This document shows positions 8,690 through 18,277 of a stretch of 64,000 nucleotides of DNA, piece by piece. The notes beneath the pieces were generated by a model, which did no database searches, had not been told where the DNA came from, and worked only from the letters and a program-made list of their open reading frames with translations. Origin of the DNA: Rouxiella chamberiensis (lineage in GTDB: Bacteria; Pseudomonadota; Gammaproteobacteria; Enterobacterales; Enterobacteriaceae). Both the position numbers and the translations under genes were made by a program. How positions within the stretch are numbered: position 1 is the first letter of the stretch; each line of letters opens with the position of its first letter. The stretch is from assembly GCF_026967475.1 (NCBI RefSeq), contig NZ_CP114058.1, positions 1,860,001 to 1,924,000 on the forward strand, in the 5' to 3' direction.

Positions 8690-9907
8690 TTATATCCAGG
8701 CGTGGCGTAACGGATAAACGCCGTTCAGGTAATAGTGGCCGATAGCGTGATATTTCCAGCGCACGGGGTCATGCAACGTGTGGGTGCGGGCGTTGCGCCA
8801 GTGGCGATCCAGCCCGTGTTTGGCGAGCGTGGCCCGACTGCCGCCCCATTCCAGCAGTTTTTCACTGGCTTTGAGCGCAATGGTGGTGGTCAATACCTTG
8901 GCTTCGGCCACGGCAATAGAGGCACGCGCCGCCGTGGCGGCATCGAGTTGCGTGGCATCGATGCCATCAAGCAACGTAGCGGCACGACGGAGTAACGCCT
9001 CGGCCGCTTTCAACTCGACGTAAACCCGCCCGACATCGGCCTGGAGTTGCCCGTCGTCGGCATTGCGTTCGACACCGGCATCAATCCAGGGTCGCGACTG
9101 TTCGCGGATAAACCGGCAGCCTTCGTCAAAAGCGCCGCGCGCAATACCGGCGTCGATGGCAGCCTGAATCAGCTGCGAAACGGGGCCTCGCAGCGAAGGT
9201 TTGTCCGTCGGCGGCACGGCAATCAGCCAGCGTGGGTCCACTTCGACACCCTGTAAATGCACCGTCCCGCTTGCCGTGGTGCGCTGTCCCATTCCGGACC
9301 AGTCATCGACAATGTTCAGCCCTTCGGCGGGACGCGCAATAAACGCCATCTGCGCCTTGCCCTGCTCGTCGAGCGCCGTGGTTACCACGATGTGGGCAAA
9401 CAGCGCGCCCGTGGAGTAGAACTTCTCGCCGGTGAGGCGCAGCGCGTCGCCGTGTCGATGCAGCCGCGCCGCTATCTCGCGGGTATGTCGGGTATTTTTC
9501 TCCGGCCCGCCGTTGCCAAATCGCTGACCGGCCACGACCTTGGCAAACAACGCCTTCTGCTGTTTGAGCGTGCCTTCATCGCGCAGGTATTGAATAATGC
9601 CGAAATGATTCTGCGGAATCTGGCCTAGTGAAGGATCCGCCGCAGAGATAATGCGAAACACGTCGGCGACGGTACGATATGACAACCCGCCCCCGCCAAA
9701 CTCACGCGGTACGGAAATGCTGCCCAGACCCGAACGGCTAAAAAGGGCCAGCGCTTCAAGCGGATAAATGCGTTCGCGGTCGCGATGCGCCGCCTCGGTT
9801 ATCGCCAGCGCCGCGACCGTATGGGCCGCCTCCAGCGCCTGCTGTTCAGTGGTCAGTACTTGCGCCGTGTCACAGGCCTGCCAGACACTCTCTTGCGTAT
9901 AGCTCAT
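8690..9907 (-). CDS. SfnB-family oxidoreductase, second copy
   Basis: 405 residues of the same acyl-CoA-dehydrogenase-like fold as its downstream neighbour. Motifs are LGSISVPREFGGGGLS, GEKFYSTGALFAH, DDWSGMGQRTTASGT and RHWRNARTHTLHDPVRWK. The two proteins share their whole architecture, so this is a tandem family expansion. It is third of five genes in the operon, with GGGGG 5 nt before the ATG and 9 bp to the gene upstream. It is likely an FMNH2- or FAD-dependent step in organosulfur breakdown; the substrate is not predictable. Confidence 0.85.
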   Translation of the reverse strand: MSYTQESVWQACDTAQVLTTEQQALEAAHTVAALAITEAAHRDRERIYPLEALALFSRSGLGSISVPREFGGGGLSYRTVADVFRIISAADPSLGQIPQNHFGIIQYLRDEGTLKQQKALFAKVVAGQRFGNGGPEKNTRHTREIAARLHRHGDALRLTGEKFYSTGALFAHIVVTTALDEQGKAQMAFIARPAEGLNIVDDWSGMGQRTTASGTVHLQGVEVDPRWLIAVPPTDKPSLRGPVSQLIQAAIDAGIARGAFDEGCRFIREQSRPWIDAGVERNADDGQLQADVGRVYVELKAAEALLRRAATLLDGIDATQLDAATAARASIAVAEAKVLTTTIALKASEKLLEWGGSRATLAKHGLDRHWRNARTHTLHDPVRWKYHAIGHYYLNGVYPLRHAWI

Positions 9908-9916
9908 GACTGCCCC

Positions 9917-11128
9917 CTACTCGCCGTTGCCAATTTGCCAGATAAAGGTCGGCTCGTTGCCGTTGACCTCCCAGTCACCAACGTTGCGTGCCTTGTAGAT
10001 AACGGGATTATGCGACGCAACGGTACGCGCATTGCGCCAATGTCTGTCCAGCGCCTTGCTGGTACGCGTGTCGGAAGCGCCGAGCGCATTGAACAACTCC
10101 GTCGCCGCGCGGGTGATGGCCTCGCTCGCCACGACCTGCGCCTTGGCGGCATCGACTTCAGCCTGCACATTGGCCTTGGCAATCAGCGTTTCATTGCCGC
10201 TGTCGTGAAGGTCATACGCGGTTTGCAATGCATGGGTGGCTTGCTGCACCGTCGCCTCCACCGCGTAGGCCCAGCTCGAAATCTGGCCGACCACATGCAG
10301 TACCTGCACATCCTCCCTGACCCGTCTTGCATTGCTGTGGCTGTAAATCCGCTTGCGCGATGCTACGCCCTGCGCCGCATCGCGAGTTATGGCCCGGCCA
10401 ATTCCGGCCAGCGTCGACAGCAGCACATGCTGGTAGAAAGCGGTCTGGTATCTGAAACGTTCACTGAAATCGTACACGTGGGCGGCCTCGACCCGGGCCT
10501 GCTCGAAACGGGTCGTGCCACTGCCTGTCAGCCGCTGGCCGAAACCATCCCAGTCGTCCTCGCGGATCACGCCGGGCTGATGCGTGCTCACCAGAGCAAT
10601 CACGTCGCGTCCGTTGTCGTCACGCTGCGCGTAGACGTCAATCCAGTCGGCATACAGTGTGCCGGTGCTGTAAAACTTGTGACCGTTCAGGGTCCAGCCG
10701 TGTTCGGCGGGCGCGACGCGGGTGATGACGTCGCCGAGTTTGAGGTTACCAATTTCGGTCCAGCCGCTGCCGACCAGTTCGCCGTCGATAAACCGACGGA
10801 ACCAGCGCTGTCTCTCATCGCTGTCAGGCTGATTCAGACGGTCTTCGACAAACGCGAAGTGCGCGCGCAAGGCCTGCGGCAGATTCGAATCCGCTTCGGC
10901 AAGCTCCGTCAACAACTGAAACAGCTGCGGCAGCGAAGCGCCCAATCCGCCCTGTGCAACGGGAATGCGCAGCGTGCCGAACCCCGCCTCTTTCAGCCAG
11001 CGAATGGGCTCGACGGGAAGTTGGCGTTCGCGCTCGCGTTCAACCGCGCCTTCGGCGATACGGGCAAACAACGGACGAAAACGGGCGGCCAAAGTCTCGT
11101 AATCAGGGGCTAAAGAGGCGTTAGACAT
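9917..11128 (-). CDS. acyl-CoA-dehydrogenase-family monooxygenase (DszC/SfnC-like)
   Basis: 403 residues from MSNASLAPDYETLA. It has the same fold as the two SfnB proteins but is more distant. Motifs are FGTLRIPVAQGGLGAS, GHKFYSTGTLYADWID, DDWDGFGQRLTGSGT and DRHWRNARTVASHNPVIYK. DszC-type relatives oxygenate sulfur using reduced flavin. The start at 11128 follows GGAG and overlaps the stop of the MFS gene by 8 bp, which implies coupled translation. A longer reading from 11179 has no advantage. Confidence 0.8.
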   Translation of the reverse strand: MSNASLAPDYETLAARFRPLFARIAEGAVERERERQLPVEPIRWLKEAGFGTLRIPVAQGGLGASLPQLFQLLTELAEADSNLPQALRAHFAFVEDRLNQPDSDERQRWFRRFIDGELVGSGWTEIGNLKLGDVITRVAPAEHGWTLNGHKFYSTGTLYADWIDVYAQRDDNGRDVIALVSTHQPGVIREDDWDGFGQRLTGSGTTRFEQARVEAAHVYDFSERFRYQTAFYQHVLLSTLAGIGRAITRDAAQGVASRKRIYSHSNARRVREDVQVLHVVGQISSWAYAVEATVQQATHALQTAYDLHDSGNETLIAKANVQAEVDAAKAQVVASEAITRAATELFNALGASDTRTSKALDRHWRNARTVASHNPVIYKARNVGDWEVNGNEPTFIWQIGNGE

Positions 11129-12581
11129 GGTGTTCTCCAGAAGAAGGTTGGTCGTCGATATCCTGATGCGTGGGTTCAAAGCGCACAGCCAGCAGGAAAA
11201 TAATGGGGATAATGGCGCTCAGCGAAACAATCCAGAACATGTTGGTGCCAAACGATGCCTGTAAAATTGGCAGGATAAACAGCGCCAGCGCACTGCCGAT
11301 GCCGGAAAGCGAACGACTGAAGCCGACACCGGTGGCGCGGATATGCGTGGGGTACGAGAGCGCCGGATAGATCATCAACTGCGCGCCCGGCCCAAAACCT
11401 TCGGCAAACAGCCACAGACCCAACATCGCGATGGCAAACAGGATGCCGATGAGCGCGGTCGGATGCCCGATGAGCGCAAGCGAAACCAGAGCGATAAATT
11501 GCAGCGCAAAACCGGCGATGGCGACATGGCGCGACGGAAACTTCCATGCCAGCCGCATCCCCAGCAGGCCGCCGGTAAAGGCGAACAGCGCATTCAGGCC
11601 GAGTGAGGCCGAAATCGTTTCAAAGACGCCAGCGCCGAGAAACTGCGCCAGAATCGACGGCAGGAAGAAGGCAATCGCGGTGTATTCAAAGGAAATGCAG
11701 ACATTCATTACGCCCGCCACCACTGTGCGCTCGCGGTAGGGTTTCTGAAACAGCACGCGAAAACTCACCTTGGGCAGGGCTTTTTTGGCTGTCTGCGCGG
11801 CGGACGGCGCTTCGTGGGCTTCAATGCCGTAGGCATTTCGCAAAATGCGTGCCGCGCCCTGTAAATCCCCCTGATTGGCGGCCCACAGCGGTGACTCGTT
11901 CATGAATTTGCTGCGCACGGCGATGATAAGCAGGGCCGGAAAGGCACCAAACAGCAGTGAGGCGCGCCATAGCCAGTCAAGATGCTCTTTTGGCAACAGG
12001 AAATAGAGCGCGAAGATGATGAAGAAACAGACCGATGACGCGGCGTACCACATCGGACACCAGGCGGCGAGGCGCGACGCTTTGTTGGCTTTGCCCGAAA
12101 ACTTGGAAAATTCGGCCAGGTAAGCCATCGCTACGGGCAAATCGATGCCCACGCCGATGCCCATCATAAAGCGCGCGCCTATCAAGACCCAGACATTGGG
12201 CGCCAGACCGGCGGCAATCGCCGACACCACGAAGAACAGCATGTCGGCCATGAACACGGAATAACGGCCGTATTTATCGGTCAACCAACCGCCTATCAAG
12301 TTACCAATAATGGTGCCAATCATGATCGACGAGGTCACCAATCCGGTCAGCGTAGGCGTCAAGGCAAATTCCTTGACCACATCATCGATGCCGTAGGACA
12401 AGGTGGTCAGATCATAGGCGTCGAGGAACACGCCGCCCAGCGCCAGAAAGACAATCCATCGTGCATAGCTGTTCTTGCGGGTGCTGGTGTTGATAAGTTT
12501 GGCGACATCGCCGACCGATCCTATGGGTGCTGAATGAGACGGCGGCGCAACGATGCCGTCGTCGAGATTAAGTGTGCTCAT
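11121..12581 (-). CDS. MFS transporter, sugar/aromatic-acid type, in the sulfur operon
   Basis: About 486 residues with 12 hydrophobic segments. The signatures GGWLTDKYGRYSVF (loop 2-3) and PVAMAYLAEFS mark the metabolite:H+ symporter branch. It is the first gene of the five-gene operon ending at 6126 and probably imports the organosulfur substrate, or a related organic acid, for the following oxidoreductases. The start MSTLNLDDG at 12581 follows GAGGGG; the longer frame from 12671 has no ribosome-binding site. Substrate specificity is inference from context. Confidence 0.85.
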   Translation of the reverse strand: MSTLNLDDGIVAPPSHSAPIGSVGDVAKLINTSTRKNSYARWIVFLALGGVFLDAYDLTTLSYGIDDVVKEFALTPTLTGLVTSSIMIGTIIGNLIGGWLTDKYGRYSVFMADMLFFVVSAIAAGLAPNVWVLIGARFMMGIGVGIDLPVAMAYLAEFSKFSGKANKASRLAAWCPMWYAASSVCFFIIFALYFLLPKEHLDWLWRASLLFGAFPALLIIAVRSKFMNESPLWAANQGDLQGAARILRNAYGIEAHEAPSAAQTAKKALPKVSFRVLFQKPYRERTVVAGVMNVCISFEYTAIAFFLPSILAQFLGAGVFETISASLGLNALFAFTGGLLGMRLAWKFPSRHVAIAGFALQFIALVSLALIGHPTALIGILFAIAMLGLWLFAEGFGPGAQLMIYPALSYPTHIRATGVGFSRSLSGIGSALALFILPILQASFGTNMFWIVSLSAIIPIIFLLAVRFEPTHQDIDDQPSSGEHHV

Positions 12582-12729
12582 AGTCCCCTCTGATGTTTCA
12601 AATATTTTATGGAAGCCCGTACAGGAATAGCCTCTGTTATAGAGCGCGGCACGGCGAATAACAAACAACAAAATTTGCTATTAATTTGTTAATTATCAAT
12701 AAGTTAATTTATATTTCGCGCAACACGAG

Positions 12730-12757
12730 GACTGGATTGGCCACAGCCTTTCCAGTC
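12730..12757 (-). terminator. inverted repeat after the second flavin monooxygenase, possible terminator
   Basis: GACTGGA (12730-12736) pairs with TCCAGTC (12751-12757), with an inner GGC/GCC pairing. There is no T-run, so termination is uncertain; it could be a protein site in the MFS operon promoter region (12582-12781), which holds no gene. Confidence 0.3.
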
Positions 12758-12781
12758 TTTCGAGAGGGAGAAAACAGGGAA

Positions 12782-14196
12782 TTAACGCGGGGTTACGGCT
12801 TCTGTTTTCGAAACCGTTTGCGCCTGTGGCTGGCGGCGATAGCTCGCGCCCGGATGCGGAGATTGCAAACGCGCGTCCTGCCCCAACAATTTTTCACGCA
12901 GCGTGCCCTCTTTATACGCCTGCTTGTACACGCCGCGTTTTTGCAACTCGGGCACCAGCAGCTCCACCACGTCGGTAAAGGTTTCATGCGTGACCGCATA
13001 GGCCAGATTGAATCCGTCCACATCCGTCTCCTCGACCCAGTCCTGCAACTCATCGGCTACCGTCTCGGCGCTGCCCACCAGCAGCGGCCCAAAGCCGCCA
13101 ATGCCAACCCAGTCGGCCAGACCCTGCACGGTCCACTGGCGATTTGGATCGGCCGTGGAGAAGGTTTCAACGGCCGATTGAATCGCGTTGGTATGCAGAT
13201 GTTCAAGCACCTGATCGGGCCGGTACTGACCAAAATCGATGCCGGTCCAGCCAGATATCAGCGCCAGCGCGCCTTCATAACTGACATAGGAGGTGTACTC
13301 CTGCCACTTTGCCTGCGCCGCCCGATCCGTTTCTGCGACGATGACCGTTTGCAGATTAAAGATAAGTACACTGCGCGGATCCCGTCCGGCTTCGGCGGCA
13401 CGACGGCGAATATCCGCCACGGTTTTCTTTAACAGGACTTTCGACGGCGCGGCCACGAACACGCATTCGGCATGTTCGGCGGCAAACTGTTTTCCGCGAC
13501 TCGACGCACCGGCCTGATACAGCACCGGCGTGCGCTGCGGCGAAGGTTCACTCAGATGAATACCCGGCACCTGAAAGAATTTTCCCTGATGATTGATCGG
13601 GTGGATCTTGCGGGGATCGGAGAAGATGCGCCGCTCGCGGTCGCGCAGAATCGCTCCTCTTCCCAGCTTCCTTCCAGCAGTTTGTACACCACCTGCAAAT
13701 ATTCGTCGGCATAGTCGTAGCGGGCATCGTGATCGGTCTGCGCCTTGTAGCCAATATTTCGCGCACCGCTCTCCAGATACGAGGTCACGATATTCCAGCC
13801 TATTCGCCCTTTGGTAAGATGGTCCAACGTCGAGAGTCGGCGGGCAAAAGGATAAGGATGTTCAAAAGACAGCGAAGCAGTCAGACCAAAACCCAAATGC
13901 TCGGTGACCAGCGCCATCGGCGTAATCAATGCCAGCGGATCGTTGACCGGTACCTGAGTAGCGTTGCGAATGGCGGCCTCGTTATTGCCATCCAGCACGT
14001 CATATACGCCAAGCACATCGGCAATAAACAGGCCATCGAATTTGCCGCGCTCGAGAAGGCGCGCCAGATCGGTCCAATATTCCAGATCTTTATACTGCCA
14101 GGAGCGATCGCGCGGATGCGCCCAGAGGCCCGGTGACTGATGACCGACACAGTTCATATCAAACGCATTAAGACGTATTTCTCGTTGTGAAGACAT
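12782..14196 (-). CDS. LLM-class flavin-dependent monooxygenase (NtaA/SnaA/DszA family), frameshifted
   Basis: A second member of the NtaA/DszA family, about 471 residues after one correction. It starts REIRLNAFDMNCVGHQSPGLW and carries DGLFIADVLGVYDVLDG and RIGWNIVTSYLESGARNIG. The frame breaks at 13656-13657, where GAAGAGGAGCG should read GAAGAGGGAGCG. This restores EGSWEEGAILRDRERR and joins the 215-residue N-terminal part to the C-terminal half. It lies 113 bp after the FAD protein gene and may be read as the fourth gene of the ssuD operon. Its C-terminal tail is longer than that of its paralogue. Confidence 0.8.
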
Positions 14197-14309
14197 GGCG
14201 ACTCCCTAAGCCGAGGGCGGTTGACGCGCATCCTCAGCCTGTAAAAATTTGAAAATCAGAAATAAATCAGGCTTTACGCTTATCTATTCATGAAAAAATC
14301 AGGAAAATA

Positions 14310-15725
14310 TCAGATTGATTTCAGTGAGGCCGGACATCGCTCATCGAGCCGACGCGCTGTTTCACTCAATAACTGTCTTGCTACCGACTCGGCATGCTCG
14401 GCGACCTGCGGCAAGCCCATGAGTTCGCCAAATCGTCCGCGTGCTGCCGGCCCTACAACCCGCAGATGCGGATTGGCCTGACCTTCAGTATTCAGGGTTT
14501 GTGAAAGAGCATTGACCTCAATGCCGAGTGCGAGCGGGTCGGCCTGAATCATGCCCTGCCGCGCCAGTTGATTTAACAGCGGGTCGCTGTCGAGCAGTGC
14601 GCCGTGTGCGGGTCCGGTGGTAACAATGATGTTGTCGACCAGAATATGACGAGTCTGTCCGTTGCGCTGTTGCAGCGTGAGCGCAAGCTGCTGCCCCACG
14701 GCGGAGGCCTGTAGCAGTCGTGCCGCGTTCACCTGCAAACGCCCTTCCTCCTGCCCCTGTTGCAGCACCGCGCTCACCTGTGGCGCAATTCGATAGCGGT
14801 GCACGTCCCACCACGGGCGTAAATGGCGCAAAAAACGCCGTTGCTCTTTTAGCGACAACTGCTGCCACAGGCGCTGGCCGTTTCCACGAATGTCATCAAG
14901 CACCAATTGCCACGGCAGACCCTGTGTGGCGGCCAGCGCGACCTCCTGCCGGATTCGGCGCAGCAGCGCGCGCACGGTCGTCGTTTGCAGAACGGAAGAG
15001 TCGAGGACGCGCGGCGCATATTGCCCCACCAGATTGGCGCGCGGCAGTTGACCCCGCCGCGAAAACGCCAGAATATCCCCGCGATGCCCCCGCCGATGCA
15101 GCGAAGCGACCACATCCGACATGGTCAGACCGCTGCCGATGATCGCGACGCGGCTCTCTTTGCCTACCCCGTCGAGTGCGCCACGCCGCCACGGATTGCC
15201 GATCACGGCCGGGTTTTCTGCCAACGGCCTCAGTGCCGAAGGCAGCGCGGGCGGCGGATGGCTTATCGCCAGCACCAGGTCGTCTGCCTGATAGCGTTTT
15301 CCGCCTGCCGTTACCACACTGCCCTCGTCAAATGCCACGGCAAGGTCGCGAACATGCCGAATGCGGGCCGACGATGCGGCTTTTGCCTCGGCAAAGCGCT
15401 CGGCCATATACACACCAAACTGACTGCGCTGCGGATACAGCCTGCCGTCCTCCCGGCGCGCGGCCGTATCCTGAGCGTAAGCGGCCGTTGTGCGATACCA
15501 GCGGTCGAAATCGCCCTCTTCCGCCGCCGAAAGCTGCATGCGTTCGGCCGGCACATTGATGCGGTGCGCCGGATCCCGGGTGCCGTAGGCCACACCCTGT
15601 CCCAGCTGCTCGCGGGGTTCGACAACCGTGATATTCAGCTCCGCGTTGCCGTGACGTAACAGATGAATAGCCAGCGCCGTGCCGGAGAATCCTCCGCCCA
15701 CAATCACGATATGCCGTTCAGCCAT
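14310..15725 (-). CDS. FAD/NAD(P)-binding oxidoreductase
   Basis: About 471 residues from MAERHIVIVGGGFSG, which holds the FAD-binding GxGxxG at residues 10-15. A second dinucleotide motif, VAIIGSGLTMSD, lies near residue 165. This layout matches FAD/NAD(P)-binding proteins related to N-hydroxylating monooxygenases and to HI0933-like reductases. It could supply or recycle electrons for the flavin monooxygenases around it, but this is inference. The ATG overlaps the sfnG stop by 8 bp (ATGGCTGA), so translation is coupled. It is third in the ssuD-sfnG operon. Confidence 0.75.
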   Translation of the reverse strand: MAERHIVIVGGGFSGTALAIHLLRHGNAELNITVVEPREQLGQGVAYGTRDPAHRINVPAERMQLSAAEEGDFDRWYRTTAAYAQDTAARREDGRLYPQRSQFGVYMAERFAEAKAASSARIRHVRDLAVAFDEGSVVTAGGKRYQADDLVLAISHPPPALPSALRPLAENPAVIGNPWRRGALDGVGKESRVAIIGSGLTMSDVVASLHRRGHRGDILAFSRRGQLPRANLVGQYAPRVLDSSVLQTTTVRALLRRIRQEVALAATQGLPWQLVLDDIRGNGQRLWQQLSLKEQRRFLRHLRPWWDVHRYRIAPQVSAVLQQGQEEGRLQVNAARLLQASAVGQQLALTLQQRNGQTRHILVDNIIVTTGPAHGALLDSDPLLNQLARQGMIQADPLALGIEVNALSQTLNTEGQANPHLRVVGPAARGRFGELMGLPQVAEHAESVARQLLSETARRLDERCPASLKSI

Positions 15726-16821
15726 GCGCCAACTCCCGCTGCTGCTGTCTTTCAAGTTCGCGGACTAACGGGATGACTTCTCGGCCAAAATACTCGACCT
15801 CCTCCTGAAAGTGCAGAAAGCCCAGCAACATCAGACTGACACCGGCATTCTTGAGCGCAATGATGCGTTCGGCAATCTGCTGCGGCGTGCCAATCAGATT
15901 GGTTTTGAATCCGTCGTTATATTGCACCAGATCCTCAAGACTCGATTTCGCCCAGTTACCTTCGCCTTCCGGTGAGGCATTACCGGCATTCTTCGCTTCG
16001 TGGGCAAAACCTTTAACGGCATCCGGATTGGCCTGCGCGATGATTTGATGCAGCACCTGCTGCGCCTCCTGCTCGGTTTCACGGGCAATTACAAAGCCGT
16101 TCACCCCGATTTTGACCTGATGCTGATTGGCCGCCGCTTTTTGCTGAACATCATCCACCTGCTGACGAATGCCCTCTACGGTGTTGCCGTTGGTGAAATA
16201 CCAGTCCGAAACTCGCGCGGCCATGTCCCGCGCCGCCCGCGAACTGCCGCCCTGAAAGATTTCCGGCAGCGGGTCCAGCGGTTTCGGTTTCATTACATAG
16301 TCGCGATAGCGGTAAAAATCTCCGGCGAAATTAAAGGTTTCCTCCTGCCAAATCCCGCGCAAACAGCGAATAAACTCCTCGGAGCGCAGATAGCGCTCTT
16401 CGTGGTCAAGCCAGGGTTCGCCAATGGCCTTGAACTCGCCCCTGAACCAGCCGCTGACGATATTGACCGCGATCCGCGCCTGCGTGAGATGGCTGATGGT
16501 GGCGATTTGCTTGGCCGCCAGTGTCGGGTTCCACGGGCCGGGCAACAGTGCGGCAATCACCTTGAGCCTGTCGGTCGCGGCGAGCAGTCCGTGTGAAAAA
16601 CTGACCGACTCGTGCTGATTGTCTGCGCCATAACCGGCGGTAAAACGAATCTGCGTCAGGGCGTAGTCAAAACCGGCGCGTTCGGCGATTTGCGCCAGCT
16701 TGCGGTTGTAGTCAAAGTCCCACTGGGTGCGCTGCTCGATGTTGCTGATGACCAGTCCACCGGAAACATTCGGCACCCAATAGGCAAATTGCAGCGGTTG
16801 ATCCGTTATCGATTGGCTCAT
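15718..16821 (-). CDS. sfnG: FMNH2-dependent dimethyl sulfone monooxygenase
   Basis: 367 residues, LLM class. SfnG converts dimethyl sulfone to methanesulfinate using FMNH2, an entry to sulfur assimilation. Diagnostic parts are LQFAYWVPNVSGGLVISNIEQR at the N-terminus, ARIAVNIVSGWFRGEF and EIFQGGSSRAARDMAAR. The start MSQSIT at 16821 follows AAGGAG. It lies 10 bp downstream of ssuD, so methanesulfonate formed from its product could be passed to SsuD, as in Pseudomonas sfn/msu systems. Confidence 0.9.
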   Translation of the reverse strand: MSQSITDQPLQFAYWVPNVSGGLVISNIEQRTQWDFDYNRKLAQIAERAGFDYALTQIRFTAGYGADNQHESVSFSHGLLAATDRLKVIAALLPGPWNPTLAAKQIATISHLTQARIAVNIVSGWFRGEFKAIGEPWLDHEERYLRSEEFIRCLRGIWQEETFNFAGDFYRYRDYVMKPKPLDPLPEIFQGGSSRAARDMAARVSDWYFTNGNTVEGIRQQVDDVQQKAAANQHQVKIGVNGFVIARETEQEAQQVLHQIIAQANPDAVKGFAHEAKNAGNASPEGEGNWAKSSLEDLVQYNDGFKTNLIGTPQQIAERIIALKNAGVSLMLLGFLHFQEEVEYFGREVIPLVRELERQQQRELAHG

Positions 16822-16831
16822 GACGAACTCC

Positions 16832-18004
16832 TTAACGCGTAGATGACGACTTTTCGGGACGACGATCGCCGCCAATGGTTTCGCCGAACGGGCCGGTATT
16901 CACCGTGCGCTGGCGTTTTTCCGCGTTCGACGCAAGGGGCAGCAACGGCATGACCAGTTCGGCGAAGCGGTGGGCCTCTTCGAGATGCGGATATCCCGAG
17001 AAGATAAAGTTTTCAATGCCGAGCGCCTGATATTCGCGAATACGCGCCGCCACCTGCTGCGGATTACCAACCAGTGCCGTGCCCGCGCCGCCGCGAACCA
17101 GACCGACACCCGCCCACAGATTAGGCCCGATGCGCAGGCCGTCGCGCGAGCCGCCATGCAGCGCACTCATCCGTGCCTGACCGGTGGAATCCATCCGGGC
17201 AAAAATTTTCTGTGCGGCGGCGATGGTGTCCTCGTCGAGATGGGCGATAAGCTTGTCGGCGGCAGCCCAGGCTTCTTCCTCGGTTTCGCGCACGATGACG
17301 TGAAGGCGAATGCCGTAATCGAGCGTGCGGCCACGGGCTTCGGCACGCTGGCGCACCACCGCCAGTTTTTCGGCCACCTGTTCAACCGGTTCGCCCCACG
17401 TCAGATAGGTATCAATCTGGTTGGCCGCCACCTCAAGCGCCTCGTCGGAAGAACCGCCAAAGTAGAGCGGCGGACCGTTCTGCTGAACCGGCGGGAACAG
17501 TACCTCGGCACCTTCGACACGAATGTGTTCGCCGTGATAATCGACCTTCTCGCCTTTCAGCAGGCGGGAATAAACCTCGAGGAACTCGCGGGTGACCTTA
17601 TAACGATCCGCGTGACTCAAAAAGATGCCGTCGCCTTTGTTCTCGACAGGATCGCCCCCGGTCACCACGTTTATCAACAATCGCCCCTCGGAGAGACGAT
17701 CCAGTGTCGCCGCCATACGCGCCGCCAGAGTGGGCGGTTGCAGGCCCGGACGAACGGCGACCAGATAACGCAGTTTGCGGGTAATCGGCGCAAGGGCCGA
17801 GGCAATCAACCAGGAATCCTCACAGCTTTTTCCGGTGGGAATGAGTACGCCGTAATAGCCGAGGTTGTCGGCTGCCAGCGCAACCTGCTGTAAATACGCA
17901 AGATCGACCGGGCGACCGCCTTCTGTGGTACCTAGATAGCGCCCGTCGCCGTGGGTGGGCAAAAACCAGAAAACGTTGATGTTGCCCTGTGCTGATTCGC
18001 TCAT
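16832..18004 (-). CDS. ssuD: FMNH2-dependent alkanesulfonate monooxygenase
   Basis: 390 residues. SsuD cleaves alkanesulfonates to aldehyde and sulfite with FMNH2 and O2. Recognisable segments are [50 protein letters not shown] and [15 protein letters not shown]. Length and sequence follow E. coli SsuD closely. The ATG at 18004 has AGGA at a better distance than the GTG two codons earlier. A sigma-54 promoter lies about 70 bp upstream. No ssuE-type reductase is adjacent. Confidence 0.92.
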   Translation of the reverse strand: MSESAQGNINVFWFLPTHGDGRYLGTTEGGRPVDLAYLQQVALAADNLGYYGVLIPTGKSCEDSWLIASALAPITRKLRYLVAVRPGLQPPTLAARMAATLDRLSEGRLLINVVTGGDPVENKGDGIFLSHADRYKVTREFLEVYSRLLKGEKVDYHGEHIRVEGAEVLFPPVQQNGPPLYFGGSSDEALEVAANQIDTYLTWGEPVEQVAEKLAVVRQRAEARGRTLDYGIRLHVIVRETEEEAWAAADKLIAHLDEDTIAAAQKIFARMDSTGQARMSALHGGSRDGLRIGPNLWAGVGLVRGGAGTALVGNPQQVAARIREYQALGIENFIFSGYPHLEEAHRFAELVMPLLPLASNAEKRQRTVNTGPFGETIGGDRRPEKSSSTR

Positions 18005-18073
18005 TATCACTTTCCTATATAACGATATCTTAATTTAATAGATAGAAAATTAAACTTTGGTTATATGAGAGTA

Positions 18074-18090
18074 AGCAGGATGCATGCCAA
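18074..18090 (-). promoter_or_regulatory. sigma-54 promoter of the ssuD-sfnG operon
   Basis: On the minus strand the sequence is TTGGCATGCATCCTGCTT. The GG of the -24 element and the GC of the -12 element are exactly 10 bp apart, as sigma-54 requires (TGGCAC-N5-TTGC). Two positions deviate from consensus. The start site should be near 18062, about 58 bp before ssuD. Confidence 0.75.
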
Positions 18091-18152
18091 CGAAGCGGTA
18101 ACATTAATGTGATATTTTTCAATGAATTAGAATTTTCTCTTTGACTTAAAAC

Positions 18153-18168
18153 TGTTGCAAATGCAGCA
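18153..18168. promoter_or_regulatory. upstream activating palindrome, copy 1
   Basis: TGTTGCAAATGCAGCA is a near-perfect 7-2-7 palindrome (TGyTGCA-N2-TGCAGCA). Its centre is about 98 bp upstream of the predicted sigma-54 start site, the usual position for an enhancer-binding protein. Confidence 0.7.
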
Positions 18169-18184
18169 GACCATGACGCCACGC

Positions 18185-18200
18185 TGCTGCATTTGCAGCA
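18185..18200. promoter_or_regulatory. upstream activating palindrome, copy 2
   Basis: TGCTGCATTTGCAGCA is a perfect 7-2-7 palindrome. Its centre is 32 bp from copy 1, about three helical turns, so both sites face the same side of the DNA. It is 77 bp before the start of the sigma-54 activator gene, its obvious candidate ligand. Confidence 0.72.
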
Positions 18201-18277
18201 ATTCCGCGTTTTGCCCTCTCGTGGTCAACGCGGCTTAACGGTATGGTTTCTCCTCAGTCTGCCTCGGAGTCATTGCT

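Noticed and set aside
9785..11113. 442-codon plus-strand frame
   Set aside because: It is antisense to the DszC-like gene, which has full family motifs; GC-rich third positions open such frames.
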